Shown piece by piece: positions 53,340 through 61,837 of a DNA stretch of 64,000 nucleotides (its first letter is position 1; each line of letters starts with the position of its first letter). The notes beneath the pieces were generated by a model. It was not told the DNA's origin, made no database searches, and saw nothing but the letters and a program-made list of their open reading frames with translations. Position numbers and translations under genes: made by a program. The DNA comes from Treponema sp. (GTDB taxonomy: Bacteria > Spirochaetota > Spirochaetia > Treponematales > Breznakiellaceae): positions 62,001-126,000 of the forward strand of contig WRKT01000006.1 in NCBI GenBank assembly GCA_009777995.1, read 5' to 3'.

Positions 53340-55100
53340 ATGTCAAAATTTATCACAGATGAATCGGAACGTTTGAAAAGATTTCCTGAATGGGTTCGGG
53401 AATTCGGACTAAAGTATAAATCCAAAACAGCCAATTTATATATGGTTCACGGAAACATTCGAGATTTTCTTCCAAAGGAAACAGGAGAAGGGGAATTCAT
53501 CTTTGCTGAAATACATCAGTATATTGCTGAAATAATTTTCGGTAATCAGGGTATTATCGCATATTATAACCCGTCTGAGGGTGTTTCTTTCTGCACTGAA
53601 GCAATGGCCAGGGAGTATAGCTCAGTTCTATCGAAAAGTTATCCGGATACAGATGCAAGTGATTTTGTTTCGAGGGAACCGGAAAAAAGCTTTTTTTATC
53701 TTGAAAAATACTTTTTGATGCGGACCCCAAAGGATCGAAAGACCTCCTCCCCGCGCATGGTACTCATTGTCGATTATGCCGAGTACATCGTTCCCGGAGG
53801 GGACCTCCTCCGCATTTCTGACTCCGACCGCTTCTGTCTTGTTACCCTAAATCGATGGGCAAATAATAAGGATTTTACAGCAGGGGATGTTTCGATAATC
53901 CTGCTTACGGAAAATCTTACAGATATTTCCCCGAGACTCCTCGGCTCCTCCCGCACGGTGAAGGTAGGCGTGCCCTTCCCCGATGAATCGGTAAGGGCCA
54001 GCTTCCTGCGGTCGAGGGAGCAGGAGGGCCTTTTGCTTCTCGACAGGGGGCTTACAGCTGACAGAGTTGCATCCGTTACGAGTGGCCTTAATTTGATGAA
54101 CCTTGAGCACCTTATCCTTGAACGCTACGAGGAAAATAAGGTGCTCACGATGGAGTACCTTGGCCAGAAGAAAAAGGAGATGATCGAGCATGAAGCAGCG
54201 GGCCTCCTTGAGTTCATGGAAACTGAGTATGACCTTAACGCCGTGTCAGGGCACGATTTCGTAAAAAAGCAGCTCCGCAATCATGCGAAAGCTGTCAAGC
54301 GCGGCCAGACCGAGGTGGTCCCGATGGGCTACCTGATTGCAGGGCCGATCGGTACCGGAAAGAGCTTTATGGTAAGTGCCTTTGCAGGGGAAATAGGCAT
54401 CCCCATGGTAAAGTTCCGCAATTTCCGCTCGAAATGGCAAGGTGAATCCGAGGCAAACCTCGAAAAGGTGCTCAATATTCTCAAGTCAATGGCGCCTGTT
54501 GCTGTCATGATTGACGAGGCAGATGCATATCTTGGAGACAGGGATCAGGATGGGGATTCGGGGACAAGCAACCGCGTATTTGCACAGATTGCCAGTTTTA
54601 TGGGTGATACATCATTCCGCGGGAAGATCATCTGGTTCCTTATCACCTGCCGCCCCGATCTGCTCCCGATAGACCTTAAGCGTCAGGGCAGGGCAGAGGA
54701 GCATTTTGCCCTTTTTTACCCCGAGACCAATGCCGAGAAAGTGGCCCTCTTTGAGACCCTCGTGAAAAAGCTTAAATTCGGCGTTCGCAATTTTCCGGTT
54801 GCAGATTTATTCAAGAAGTATAGCCACGATGTTTCCGGAGCCGAGATTGAGTCAATGCTCATTAGGGCAATGCAAAGGGCAGTAACAGAAGGACGCACCA
54901 TGATCTCGAAGGATGATATGGATGAGGTGATGGAAGACTTTATCCCGCCCCAGTATCCCCATGCCATACGCTTACAGAATCTTGTAGCCGCAGTTGAATG
55001 TACCTCCAAGAAAATGGTTCCAAAGCGCTTCCAACTGGATAATACCCAGATGGTTCGGGAAATTCAGGAGCTCAAAACCCTGCTCGGAGAGAGGAAGTAA
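53340..55100 (+). CDS. Tandem AAA protein with degenerate first ATPase domain (Ycf46-like)
   Basis: A 586-residue cytoplasmic protein. The first half (about 1-270) looks like an AAA domain that has lost Walker A but keeps a Walker-B-like strand and sensor region (MVLIVDYAEYI, VSIILLTENLTDI). The second half is an active AAA+ domain: Walker A GPIGTGKS at 335-342, Walker B AVMIDEADAYL, sensor LITCRPDLL, and an arginine-finger-like RQGRAEE. This inactive-active order is the plan of Ycf46-type AAA proteins. Function unknown; candidates are unfolding or remodelling of a client. It has its own promoter. No protease or partner gene is next to it. Confidence 0.85.
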   Translation: MSKFITDESERLKRFPEWVREFGLKYKSKTANLYMVHGNIRDFLPKETGEGEFIFAEIHQYIAEIIFGNQGIIAYYNPSEGVSFCTEAMAREYSSVLSKSYPDTDASDFVSREPEKSFFYLEKYFLMRTPKDRKTSSPRMVLIVDYAEYIVPGGDLLRISDSDRFCLVTLNRWANNKDFTAGDVSIILLTENLTDISPRLLGSSRTVKVGVPFPDESVRASFLRSREQEGLLLLDRGLTADRVASVTSGLNLMNLEHLILERYEENKVLTMEYLGQKKKEMIEHEAAGLLEFMETEYDLNAVSGHDFVKKQLRNHAKAVKRGQTEVVPMGYLIAGPIGTGKSFMVSAFAGEIGIPMVKFRNFRSKWQGESEANLEKVLNILKSMAPVAVMIDEADAYLGDRDQDGDSGTSNRVFAQIASFMGDTSFRGKIIWFLITCRPDLLPIDLKRQGRAEEHFALFYPETNAEKVALFETLVKKLKFGVRNFPVADLFKKYSHDVSGAEIESMLIRAMQRAVTEGRTMISKDDMDEVMEDFIPPQYPHAIRLQNLVAAVECTSKKMVPKRFQLDNTQMVREIQELKTLLGERK

Positions 55101-55104
55101 AAAG

Positions 55105-55203
55105 TTCCCCGAAATAGTGTAACCCAACCACAAAAAGTCCGCTGAAAAAGTGTAATCCAACTACACAAAAACCCTTGACAAAGTGTAAGTAAAATGATAT
55201 AAT
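55105..55203 (+). repeat. Three 33-bp tandem repeats overlapping the DUF4143 gene promoter
   Basis: Copies start at 55105, 55138 and 55171 with an exact 33-bp period. Copies 1 and 2 match at 25 of 33 positions; copy 3 shares only its left half, where AGTGTAA recurs at 55116, 55149 and 55182. In copy 3 the sequence turns into the -35/-10 promoter. They are either duplicated promoter remnants or operator sites. Confidence 0.85.
55175..55203 (+). promoter_or_regulatory. Perfect consensus sigma70 promoter of the DUF4143 gene
   Basis: TTGACA (55175-55180), a 17-nt spacer and TATAAT (55198-55203) match the consensus exactly in both hexamers and in spacing. The predicted start is about 12 nt before the ATG. 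It is the strongest promoter by sequence in the window. Confidence 0.9.
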
Positions 55204-55221
55204 TCAATTGAGAGAGAAGCT

Positions 55222-56520
55222 ATGAACCGAAATTTGCTAAATTCTTTAATTGAATGGAAAAATTCACCCGAACGGAAACCTTTAATACTGTATGGCGCAC
55301 GTCAGGTCGGTAAAACCTGGGCTTTGAAGGAGTTTGGGCATAGAGAATTTGAGCAAACCGTTTATTTAAATTTTGACAGCGACATGAAGCTTGAAGATTA
55401 TTTTGAAAAGGACCTCGATACTTCTCGGATAATAAGTGCCCTTGAAAGCCGGTTCAATGTAAAAATTAAACCGGAAAGTACTTTGATTATTTTGGATGAG
55501 CTGCAGGAATGTCAGAGGGCTAAGGATTCCCTAAAATACTTTAACGAAAATGCTCCGCAGTATCACATTGCAGCAGCAGGCAGTTTCCTTGGTGTGGCTA
55601 AGGGGAAATTCCCTGTGGGGCAGGTAAACAGCCTAACCCTATATCCCATGTCTTTTTACGAGTTTCTGCAAGCCATGGGACGAGAGCAACTTGTTGAAGC
55701 AATAAAGAGTCTTGACCGCCCCTTGCTTGAGATTCTGTCCGGTCTTCTTATAGACATGCTAAAAACTTATTTTTATGTCGGCGGAATGCCTGCGGCAGTA
55801 GATTGTTATGCGCAGACCCGGGATCTACAGGGAGTGCGAGAAGTGCAAAGGGAGATTTTACAGAACTATAAAAGTGATTTCTCTAAACATATTTCCCCCT
55901 TTGATATTCCAAAAGTTCGCATGTTATGGGACTCCATACCCATGCATCTTGCACGGGAAAAGAAGAAATTTATTTATAGAGATATAAAAACAGGAGGCCG
56001 TGCAAGCGAATTCGAGAATGCCATGGATTGGCTTGTTAACACCGGCTTGGTTTATAAAGTTCCCAAAACATTTACACCGAAACTACCCCTCTCCCGTGAT
56101 CAAGAACGTGAAGCGTTTAAGCTTTTCATGCTTGATACCGGTTTGTTATGCGCAAAGATTGATGTGGATATAACTGCATTTTATAAGGCCGACCCTGAAA
56201 TTTTCCATGACTTTCACGGAGCAATTACCGAACAGTATGTTTGCCAGGAATTAAAAGCAAACCATAGGCATCCTCTTTTTTATTGGGGACGCGAAAAGGG
56301 CGCTGCCGAGGTTGATTTTCTAATACAGTATAAAAATGATATTATCCCGATTGAAGTAAAGTCCGAAAGGCATACCCAGTCAAAATCGCTAAAAGTCTAT
56401 ATGGAAGAATATAAGCCCAAAATTGCTGTAAGAGCCTCTCTTAAAAATATTGGCTCTAATAAAGCATTACATTCTATTCCTCTATATTTGCTTGGCTCAT
56501 TGTTCGATTTTTTGGAATAA
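55222..56520 (+). CDS. ATP-binding protein, AAA_14/DUF4143 family
   Basis: A 432-residue protein of the AAA_14 plus DUF4143 type. Walker A GARQVGKT is at 25-32 and Walker B IILDELQE at 89-95. The C-terminal DUF4143 region ends in a PD-(D/E)XK-like pattern, AEVDFLIQYKND followed by IPIEVKSE, which may be a nuclease remnant or a fold similarity. Members are abundant, variable in number, and of unknown function; they are common in anaerobe and spirochaete genomes and often appear mobile. It converges on proS with 3 bp between. The strong promoter plus upstream repeats imply tight control. Confidence 0.9.
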   Translation: MNRNLLNSLIEWKNSPERKPLILYGARQVGKTWALKEFGHREFEQTVYLNFDSDMKLEDYFEKDLDTSRIISALESRFNVKIKPESTLIILDELQECQRAKDSLKYFNENAPQYHIAAAGSFLGVAKGKFPVGQVNSLTLYPMSFYEFLQAMGREQLVEAIKSLDRPLLEILSGLLIDMLKTYFYVGGMPAAVDCYAQTRDLQGVREVQREILQNYKSDFSKHISPFDIPKVRMLWDSIPMHLAREKKKFIYRDIKTGGRASEFENAMDWLVNTGLVYKVPKTFTPKLPLSRDQEREAFKLFMLDTGLLCAKIDVDITAFYKADPEIFHDFHGAITEQYVCQELKANHRHPLFYWGREKGAAEVDFLIQYKNDIIPIEVKSERHTQSKSLKVYMEEYKPKIAVRASLKNIGSNKALHSIPLYLLGSLFDFLE

Positions 56521-56523
56521 AGC

Positions 56524-58317
56524 TCATATGAGTATAAACCCCGCGAGGTCCTCTCGCACCAGACTCGTTAACTCACCTGCTGCCGTACTCAAGTCCACTA
56601 AGCGCGCTTCCTTTTCTGTCCGGCGCTTAACTTCCACCTTCGGGTTCTCTCCTGCAAGGTTTTTATCCCCGATTACAACACGGTAAGGAAGACCTATAAG
56701 ATCGGCATCGTTAAACTTCACCCCGGGCCTCTCGTTGCGATCGTCAACAAGCACCTCGACGCCTGCCTTGCTTAGCTCCTCGTAGAGCTTGTCCGTGGCC
56801 TCTTTCACAGCCCCGTCGTACTTTATCGGGATCAGTAACACATGATAAGGAGCCACCGTTATGGGCCAGATTATCCCCTGATCATCATGATGCTCTTCAA
56901 TTACACTTGCGAGGGTGCGATCAAGGCCTGCTCCGTAACAGCCCATTACCGGCATCTGTGTCTTACCATTTTCATCGAGGTATGTGACATTCATCGACTT
57001 CGAATACTTATGCCCAAGCTTAAAAATATGGCCCAGCTCATTGCCCTTCTTTTCGTATAACTCTCCTCCGCAAGAGGGGCAGTGATCACCTGCAATTACT
57101 GTGCGAACATCTGCTGTCATAAAGGCTTCGAAGTCCCTGCCGTATGCAACGTGCTTATAGTGCAGATCTTTTGCAAGGGCACCTGTAACACCGTCGTTAA
57201 TAGCTGTGACGCTAAAGTCTGTTATAACGGGGAGCACGGTTTGATTAAGGCCGACAGGTCCTGCGAAACCCATTGGCGCTCCCGTTAGGCGCTCGACATC
57301 GGCCTCGGATGCAAGGCTGACCTCGGCAGCTTTAAGCAAGGCAGTCAGCTTTGTCTCATTAACATCAAGGTCTCCCCTAATGCAAACGGCAAAAAACTTT
57401 TCGGCCACCGGCTTCTCTTCAAGCTCCACATTCACCGCGCGGTAAACAAGGGTCTTAATAAAGGTTTTCGCGCTCGTTTTTAAAAATGCGCAGAGCTCTT
57501 CTATAGTCTTTACATTCGGGGTATCAATTTTTTCGAATGCGGGTATAGACTGCGCTGCCCCTTTTGCAAGATCAATCGATAGGCGGGGGGAATAGTCCGG
57601 CTTACATTCGGCCTTCTCGACATTCGCAGCATATTCACATGTCCTGCATAAGAGCAGGGTATTATCCCCAACATCACTCTCCACCATAAACTCTTCCGAG
57701 CCGCTTCCCCCCATGGCCCCTGAGTCTGCCTTAACCGGAATTACCGTCAGGCCGCAGCGCTTAAAAATTCTACGGTATGCCTTGCCTATTTTCCTGTAAG
57801 TATCATCAAGACAATCATCATCGGTATGAAAGGAATAACCATCCTTCATCATAAATTCCCTTCCGCGCATTACTCCGTAACGCGGGCGTACCTCGTCCCG
57901 GTACTTGGAATTTATCTGATAAAGCGAGAGCGGGAGTTGCCTATAACTCGAAAGCTCATCACGTACAATGGCTGTAAAAGGTTCCTCGGCGGTCGGCGAA
58001 ATGACAAAATCGGCTCCAAGGCGGTTCTTGAACTTCAATAAAGCTTGACCCATGCTGTCCCAGCGGCCTGACTCCTTCCACATCTCACCCGGTATAACAA
58101 CTGTAGGCTTCAGCTCAAGGGCCCCTGTTGCGTTCATCTCTTCGCGGATAATATTCTCAACCTTTCGGAGAGAGCGCAGCCCAAGGGGTAAATAGGCAAA
58201 AAGACCGTTGCTTAACTTACGCAATAGACCTGCACGAAACATCAACCTGTGACTTGCTATAACTGCATCTCCCGGCTCTTCTCTAAGAGTGGGTATAAAA
58301 CTCTGTGATACTTTCAT
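56524..58317 (-). CDS. proS: Prolyl-tRNA synthetase (bacterial type with editing domain)
   Basis: A class II aminoacyl-tRNA synthetase charging tRNA-Pro, 597 residues. The N-terminal catalytic core has FRAGLLRKLSNGLFAYLPLGLR (motif 1) and the editing insertion (INS domain) sits between motifs 2 and 3, about residues 230-400 (including KTLVYRA and GDLDVNETKL). Motif 3 is MGCYGAGLDRTLAS. The anticodon-binding domain is at the C-terminus (YHVLLIPIKYD onwards). The INS domain marks the bacterial type that removes mischarged Ala. The start is the ATG at 58317 or the GTG at 58320 just before it; no Shine-Dalgarno site is present. Confidence 0.96.
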   Translation of the reverse strand: MKVSQSFIPTLREEPGDAVIASHRLMFRAGLLRKLSNGLFAYLPLGLRSLRKVENIIREEMNATGALELKPTVVIPGEMWKESGRWDSMGQALLKFKNRLGADFVISPTAEEPFTAIVRDELSSYRQLPLSLYQINSKYRDEVRPRYGVMRGREFMMKDGYSFHTDDDCLDDTYRKIGKAYRRIFKRCGLTVIPVKADSGAMGGSGSEEFMVESDVGDNTLLLCRTCEYAANVEKAECKPDYSPRLSIDLAKGAAQSIPAFEKIDTPNVKTIEELCAFLKTSAKTFIKTLVYRAVNVELEEKPVAEKFFAVCIRGDLDVNETKLTALLKAAEVSLASEADVERLTGAPMGFAGPVGLNQTVLPVITDFSVTAINDGVTGALAKDLHYKHVAYGRDFEAFMTADVRTVIAGDHCPSCGGELYEKKGNELGHIFKLGHKYSKSMNVTYLDENGKTQMPVMGCYGAGLDRTLASVIEEHHDDQGIIWPITVAPYHVLLIPIKYDGAVKEATDKLYEELSKAGVEVLVDDRNERPGVKFNDADLIGLPYRVVIGDKNLAGENPKVEVKRRTEKEARLVDLSTAAGELTSLVREDLAGFILI

Positions 58318-58323
58318 CACTTA

Positions 58324-58352
58324 ATCATATCGAAAAGAAATGCCGGTGATAA
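58324..58352 (-). promoter_or_regulatory. Candidate promoter of proS
   Basis: Minus strand: TTATCA (58347-58352), a 17-nt spacer and TATGAT (58324-58329). Six bases separate the -10 from the ATG at 58317, so transcription would begin at the start codon itself. Confidence 0.5.
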
Positions 58353-58389
58353 GTGCCACCCTTAACCGGGCGCAGGCCCCCGGATGAAT

Positions 58390-58411
58390 CCCCGGGCAGA
58401 CCCCCGGGCAG
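58390..58411. repeat. 12-bp tandem duplication with CCCCGGG palindrome
   Basis: CCCCGGGCAG occurs at 58390-58399 and again at 58402-58411, a 12-bp step, in a GC-rich patch between the divergent proS and kbl genes. A looser related copy lies just upstream. It may be slippage or a binding site. Confidence 0.6.
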
Positions 58412-58434
58412 GCTCCGAGCCGCTTAGGTTTTCC

Positions 58435-58463
58435 TTGACCTATGAAAAATAGCATGTTAATGT
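58435..58463 (+). promoter_or_regulatory. Promoter of kbl-tdh
   Basis: TTGACC (58435-58440), a 17-nt spacer and TAATGT (58458-58463), 37 nt before the kbl ATG. No riboswitch-like structure was recognised in the leader. Confidence 0.6.
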
Positions 58464-58500
58464 GATTTCAAGAAAAACTTATACTAAATTGGAGGATTAT

Positions 58501-59685
58501 ATGGCTGCATCTTTGGCCTTTATGAGCGAAGAGCTGGATAGAATGAAACGGGAGGGACTTTACGGGAATATTCGTACCTTGGAAAGCCCTCAGGGTGCAA
58601 CGGTTAAAATTGGCGGGAAGGAATACTTAAATCTTTGCTCCAATAATTATCTTGGCTTTGCAAATGACCCGAAAATCTGCGAGAAAACCAAGGCTATGAT
58701 CGATAAATACGGGGTCGGCCCCGGAGCTGTCCGCACTATTGCAGGAACTATGGACATACACCTTGAGCTGGAAAAAAGGCTTGCCGCATTCAAGGGTGCA
58801 GAAGCTGCAATAGTTCTGCAATCCGGCTTTTGTGCAAACCTGGCTGTTATCCCAACCCTTATGGTCGAAGGCGACCTTATCTTCAGCGATTCCCTTAACC
58901 ACGCTTCGATTATTGATGCCTGCCGCCTTACCAAGGCCAAGGTCATCCGTTTCGAGCATTCGGACATGAACGACCTCCGAAAGAAGCTCGAAGAAAACGC
59001 AAGCAACCCGGGCAAGAAAATGCTGATCACCGACGGGGTCTTCTCCATGGACGGCGACATTGCCCGCCTTCCTGAAATCGTAAAGATTTGCAATGAGTTC
59101 GGTGTTATGACTGCAGTTGATGATGCCCACGGCGAGGGAGTGCTTGGCAAGGGCGGAAGGGGGATAGTCGATCATTTCAATCTTCATGGAAAGGTTGATA
59201 TTGAGATAGGCACAATGTCCAAGGCCTTCGGTGTAATGGGCGGAATGGTAGCAGGAAGCGCCGTTCTCGTTGATTTCCTCCGTCAAAAGGCCCGCACAAA
59301 CCTGTTCTCAAGCGCACTCACCGTTCCTGATGTGGCGGCAAACATGGCAGCCCTCGATATGATGGAAGCAAGTGATGAGCGGGTTAATAAGCTCTGGGAA
59401 AACGGCGACTATCTTAAGGCAGAGCTTAAATCTGCAGGCTTTGATGTTGGTAATAGTGAGACACCCATCACTCCCGTAATAATCGGGGAAGCTCAGGCAG
59501 CGAAAGATTTCAGTGCGAAGCTCTTCGAGAATGGCGTCTTTGCAACGGCAATCGTTTTCCCGACCGTTCCAAGGGGAACTGCAAGGATCAGGGCCATGGT
59601 CAGCGCGGCTCATTCAAAGGCCGACCTTGATAAGGGGATTTCTATTTTCGTGAAAGTCGGCAAGGAAATGGGGGTGGTTAAATGA
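58501..59685 (+). CDS. kbl: 2-amino-3-ketobutyrate CoA ligase (glycine C-acetyltransferase)
   Basis: A 394-residue PLP-dependent enzyme of the alpha-oxoamine synthase family. It cleaves 2-amino-3-oxobutanoate with CoA into glycine and acetyl-CoA, the second step of threonine breakdown. NLCSNNYLGFAN is the substrate-region motif, and the PLP-binding lysine is in GTMSKAFGVMGG, about residue 243. The frame is open from a GTG at 58462, but GGAGG lies 5 nt before the ATG at 58501, which gives the normal N-terminus. The stop overlaps the tdh start (ATGA). Its neighbour supplies the ketobutyrate. Confidence 0.95.
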   Translation: MAASLAFMSEELDRMKREGLYGNIRTLESPQGATVKIGGKEYLNLCSNNYLGFANDPKICEKTKAMIDKYGVGPGAVRTIAGTMDIHLELEKRLAAFKGAEAAIVLQSGFCANLAVIPTLMVEGDLIFSDSLNHASIIDACRLTKAKVIRFEHSDMNDLRKKLEENASNPGKKMLITDGVFSMDGDIARLPEIVKICNEFGVMTAVDDAHGEGVLGKGGRGIVDHFNLHGKVDIEIGTMSKAFGVMGGMVAGSAVLVDFLRQKARTNLFSSALTVPDVAANMAALDMMEASDERVNKLWENGDYLKAELKSAGFDVGNSETPITPVIIGEAQAAKDFSAKLFENGVFATAIVFPTVPRGTARIRAMVSAAHSKADLDKGISIFVKVGKEMGVVK

Positions 59686-60632
59686 AGAAAATAATGGTAA
59701 CAGGCTCCAACGGTCAAATCGGCGTAGAGTTAGTTCCCTATTTAAGAAAAACCTACGGAGCTGAAAATGTTCTTGCAACTGCCAGAAAGAAAGTTCCGGG
59801 TCCCGTGAGTGAAGGCGGGCCATTTGAAATGCTTGATGTCAGGGACGGGAATGCCGTTGCTGCTCTCATCGATAAAATGAAAATCGATACGATTTATCAC
59901 CTGGCAGGCGTTCTCTCTGCAACAGGGGAGGGCGACCCGCAGATGGCCTGGGACACAAACATGAACGGCCTTTATGTCATGCTTGAGGCTGCACGCCCGC
60001 GAGGCTGCGCACTCATGTTCCCGAGCTCCATCGCCGCCTTTGGCCCCGGCACTCCGACAAAGAATACTCCTCAAGATACGATTCAAAGGCCTTCCACAAT
60101 GTACGGTGTCACAAAGGTTGCAGGCGAGCTGCTCTGCGATTATTATCATTTGAAATATAAAATGGATACTCGCGGCCTTCGCTATCCCGGCCTTATTTCC
60201 TACGAGGCCCTGCCCGGAGGAGGCACTACCGACTATGCCGTGCATATTTACTACGATGCAGTTGCAAAGGGGAAGTATACGAGCTTTATAGGGAAGGGCA
60301 GTTTCATGGATATGATGTATATGCCCGATGCACTTGAAGCGACAGTCAAGTTGATGGAAGCTGACCCTTCAAAGTTAAAGCATCGAAGCGCCTTTAACGT
60401 GTCCGGCATGAGCTTTGATCCTGAAGGCATCGCTGCATCAATAAAAAAGGTGATAACCACCTTCGAGCTTTCCTACGAAGTGGACCCCGTGCGTCAGGGC
60501 ATTGCAAACTCCTGGCCCGATTCCCTTGACTGCTCTGCCGCGAAGGAAGAGTGGGGCTTTGACCCGAAGTTCGACCTTGATGCAATGACCAGGGACATGC
60601 TCGTGAAGGTACGGGAGAAACAGAAAGCTTAA
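59682..60632 (+). CDS. tdh: L-threonine 3-dehydrogenase, SDR (GalE-like) type
   Basis: A 316-residue NAD-dependent epimerase/dehydratase-family enzyme. Residues 8-14 are GSNGQIG, the dinucleotide-binding loop, and the YxxxK catalytic pair is in MYGVTKVAGE. Short-chain threonine dehydrogenases of this kind oxidise threonine to 2-amino-3-oxobutanoate, which is the substrate of kbl just upstream; the kbl-tdh order supports this over a UDP-sugar epimerase. The stop overlaps the stop of the convergent fabV gene by 4 nt. Together they convert threonine to glycine and acetyl-CoA. Confidence 0.9.
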   Translation: MKKIMVTGSNGQIGVELVPYLRKTYGAENVLATARKKVPGPVSEGGPFEMLDVRDGNAVAALIDKMKIDTIYHLAGVLSATGEGDPQMAWDTNMNGLYVMLEAARPRGCALMFPSSIAAFGPGTPTKNTPQDTIQRPSTMYGVTKVAGELLCDYYHLKYKMDTRGLRYPGLISYEALPGGGTTDYAVHIYYDAVAKGKYTSFIGKGSFMDMMYMPDALEATVKLMEADPSKLKHRSAFNVSGMSFDPEGIAASIKKVITTFELSYEVDPVRQGIANSWPDSLDCSAAKEEWGFDPKFDLDAMTRDMLVKVREKQKA

Positions 60633-61837
60633 ACCAAAGGTTCAACCACCGGGTTTGTATCAACCTCGTAATCCACGCCTTCGACATCGAAACCGTGGGC
60701 TGCGAGGAAGTCATGCTTGACACCTGCAATGTCAGTAATGTCGAAAACATTTTCGCTCGTTACGGCCTTCATTTTCTCGCCCGTGGCTTTCTGAACGTCT
60801 TCGCGCATTTCAAGGTCATCCATGCGGATACGCCCTTCGCTGTCAACGGCAAGTTCCCCTTCCGCATAGAGACGCTCCCGGTAAAGTCGAACTATCTGTT
60901 CGATACAGCCCTCGTGAAGGCCCATCTCCTTCATCACCTTGAAAAGGCAGCAGATGTACAATTGCACTACCGGGATTACTGCGCTCGACCTTGTTACAAG
61001 GGCCTTATTCACAGAGACCCACGCAGAATATTTTTTACCGATTGCAGCAGCAGCCCGCTCCAGGTCCTCCTTGGCCTTTCCTATTGTCCCGTTTTTGTAA
61101 ACAGGCCAAGAATGCTCAGGGCCAATATAACTGTAGGCAATAGTGCGAGTTTCAGGTGACAATAGGCCTTCCTTATCGAGGGCTTCCATCCAGAGTTCCC
61201 AGTCCTCACCACCCATGACTTTTACGGTATTCGCAATTTCTTCTTCTGTAGCGGGCTCAACATCAACTGTCGTAATGCTTCCATCCATCATGTTTAGGGC
61301 GGTGCCGGAGAAGGGCTGCCCCGTGGGTTTTATCACCGAGCGGTACTGCGCGCCTGTCTTCGGGTCTGTTCTTACAGGGGAAGCGAGTGAGTAAATTACA
61401 AGGTCTACTTTTGCCGGGATCTTAGCGAGGGCCGCTGCCTCACGGATGGCCTTAATAGTTTCAGCTCTAATCTCATCGGAAAAGGCATCGCCGTCAACGG
61501 TTTTCGCAATAAGTCCTGCCTTTGCTGCTTCCCTTTCAAAGAAGGTATTGTGATAATACCCCGGTGTGCCTGTGCGCTTTTCTTCCGCCGCTTTCTCCCA
61601 GGAGACACCGACAGTACTAGCCCCGTAGCCGAAGGCCGCAGCTATACGGCTTGCAAGGCCGTAGCCGTTGGAGCAGCCTAGAATCAATGCTACCTTCGGT
61701 AGCTTCAGCTTTGGCGCACCTGCACAGGGCTTCAAGTTATTCTTTACATATTCAATCTGCCTCTGCACTTCCTTCTCGCATCCCACCGGATGGCTGTTAA
61801 GGCAAATATTATTCCGCACCATTGGTTTTATGATCAT
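60629..61837 (-). CDS. fabV: Trans-2-enoyl-ACP/CoA reductase FabV
   Basis: A 402-residue NADH-dependent enoyl reductase, the FabV/TER family to which the Treponema denticola enzyme belongs. It catalyses the last step of each fatty acid elongation cycle. The NADH-binding region ILGCSNGYGLASRIAAAFG lies near residue 55, and the active-site Y-x8-K motif is seen as YKNGTIGKAK. The frame is open nine codons further up, but the ATG at 61837 gives MIIKPMVRNN and overlaps the fabZ stop (ATGA). FabV proteins resist triclosan. It replaces FabI in this operon. Confidence 0.95.
   Translation of the reverse strand: MIIKPMVRNNICLNSHPVGCEKEVQRQIEYVKNNLKPCAGAPKLKLPKVALILGCSNGYGLASRIAAAFGYGASTVGVSWEKAAEEKRTGTPGYYHNTFFEREAAKAGLIAKTVDGDAFSDEIRAETIKAIREAAALAKIPAKVDLVIYSLASPVRTDPKTGAQYRSVIKPTGQPFSGTALNMMDGSITTVDVEPATEEEIANTVKVMGGEDWELWMEALDKEGLLSPETRTIAYSYIGPEHSWPVYKNGTIGKAKEDLERAAAAIGKKYSAWVSVNKALVTRSSAVIPVVQLYICCLFKVMKEMGLHEGCIEQIVRLYRERLYAEGELAVDSEGRIRMDDLEMREDVQKATGEKMKAVTSENVFDITDIAGVKHDFLAAHGFDVEGVDYEVDTNPVVEPLV

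Noticed and set aside
58321-58500. A glycine riboswitch before kbl
   Set aside because: The conserved glycine-aptamer core was not found; the GC-rich duplication does not resemble it.
58627-59286. A 219-codon minus-strand open frame opposite kbl
   Set aside because: Fully inside the PLP enzyme gene with intact motifs; the antisense product has no family features.
59742-60245. A 167-codon minus-strand open frame opposite tdh
   Set aside because: Shadow of the SDR gene; no ribosome-binding site or domain.
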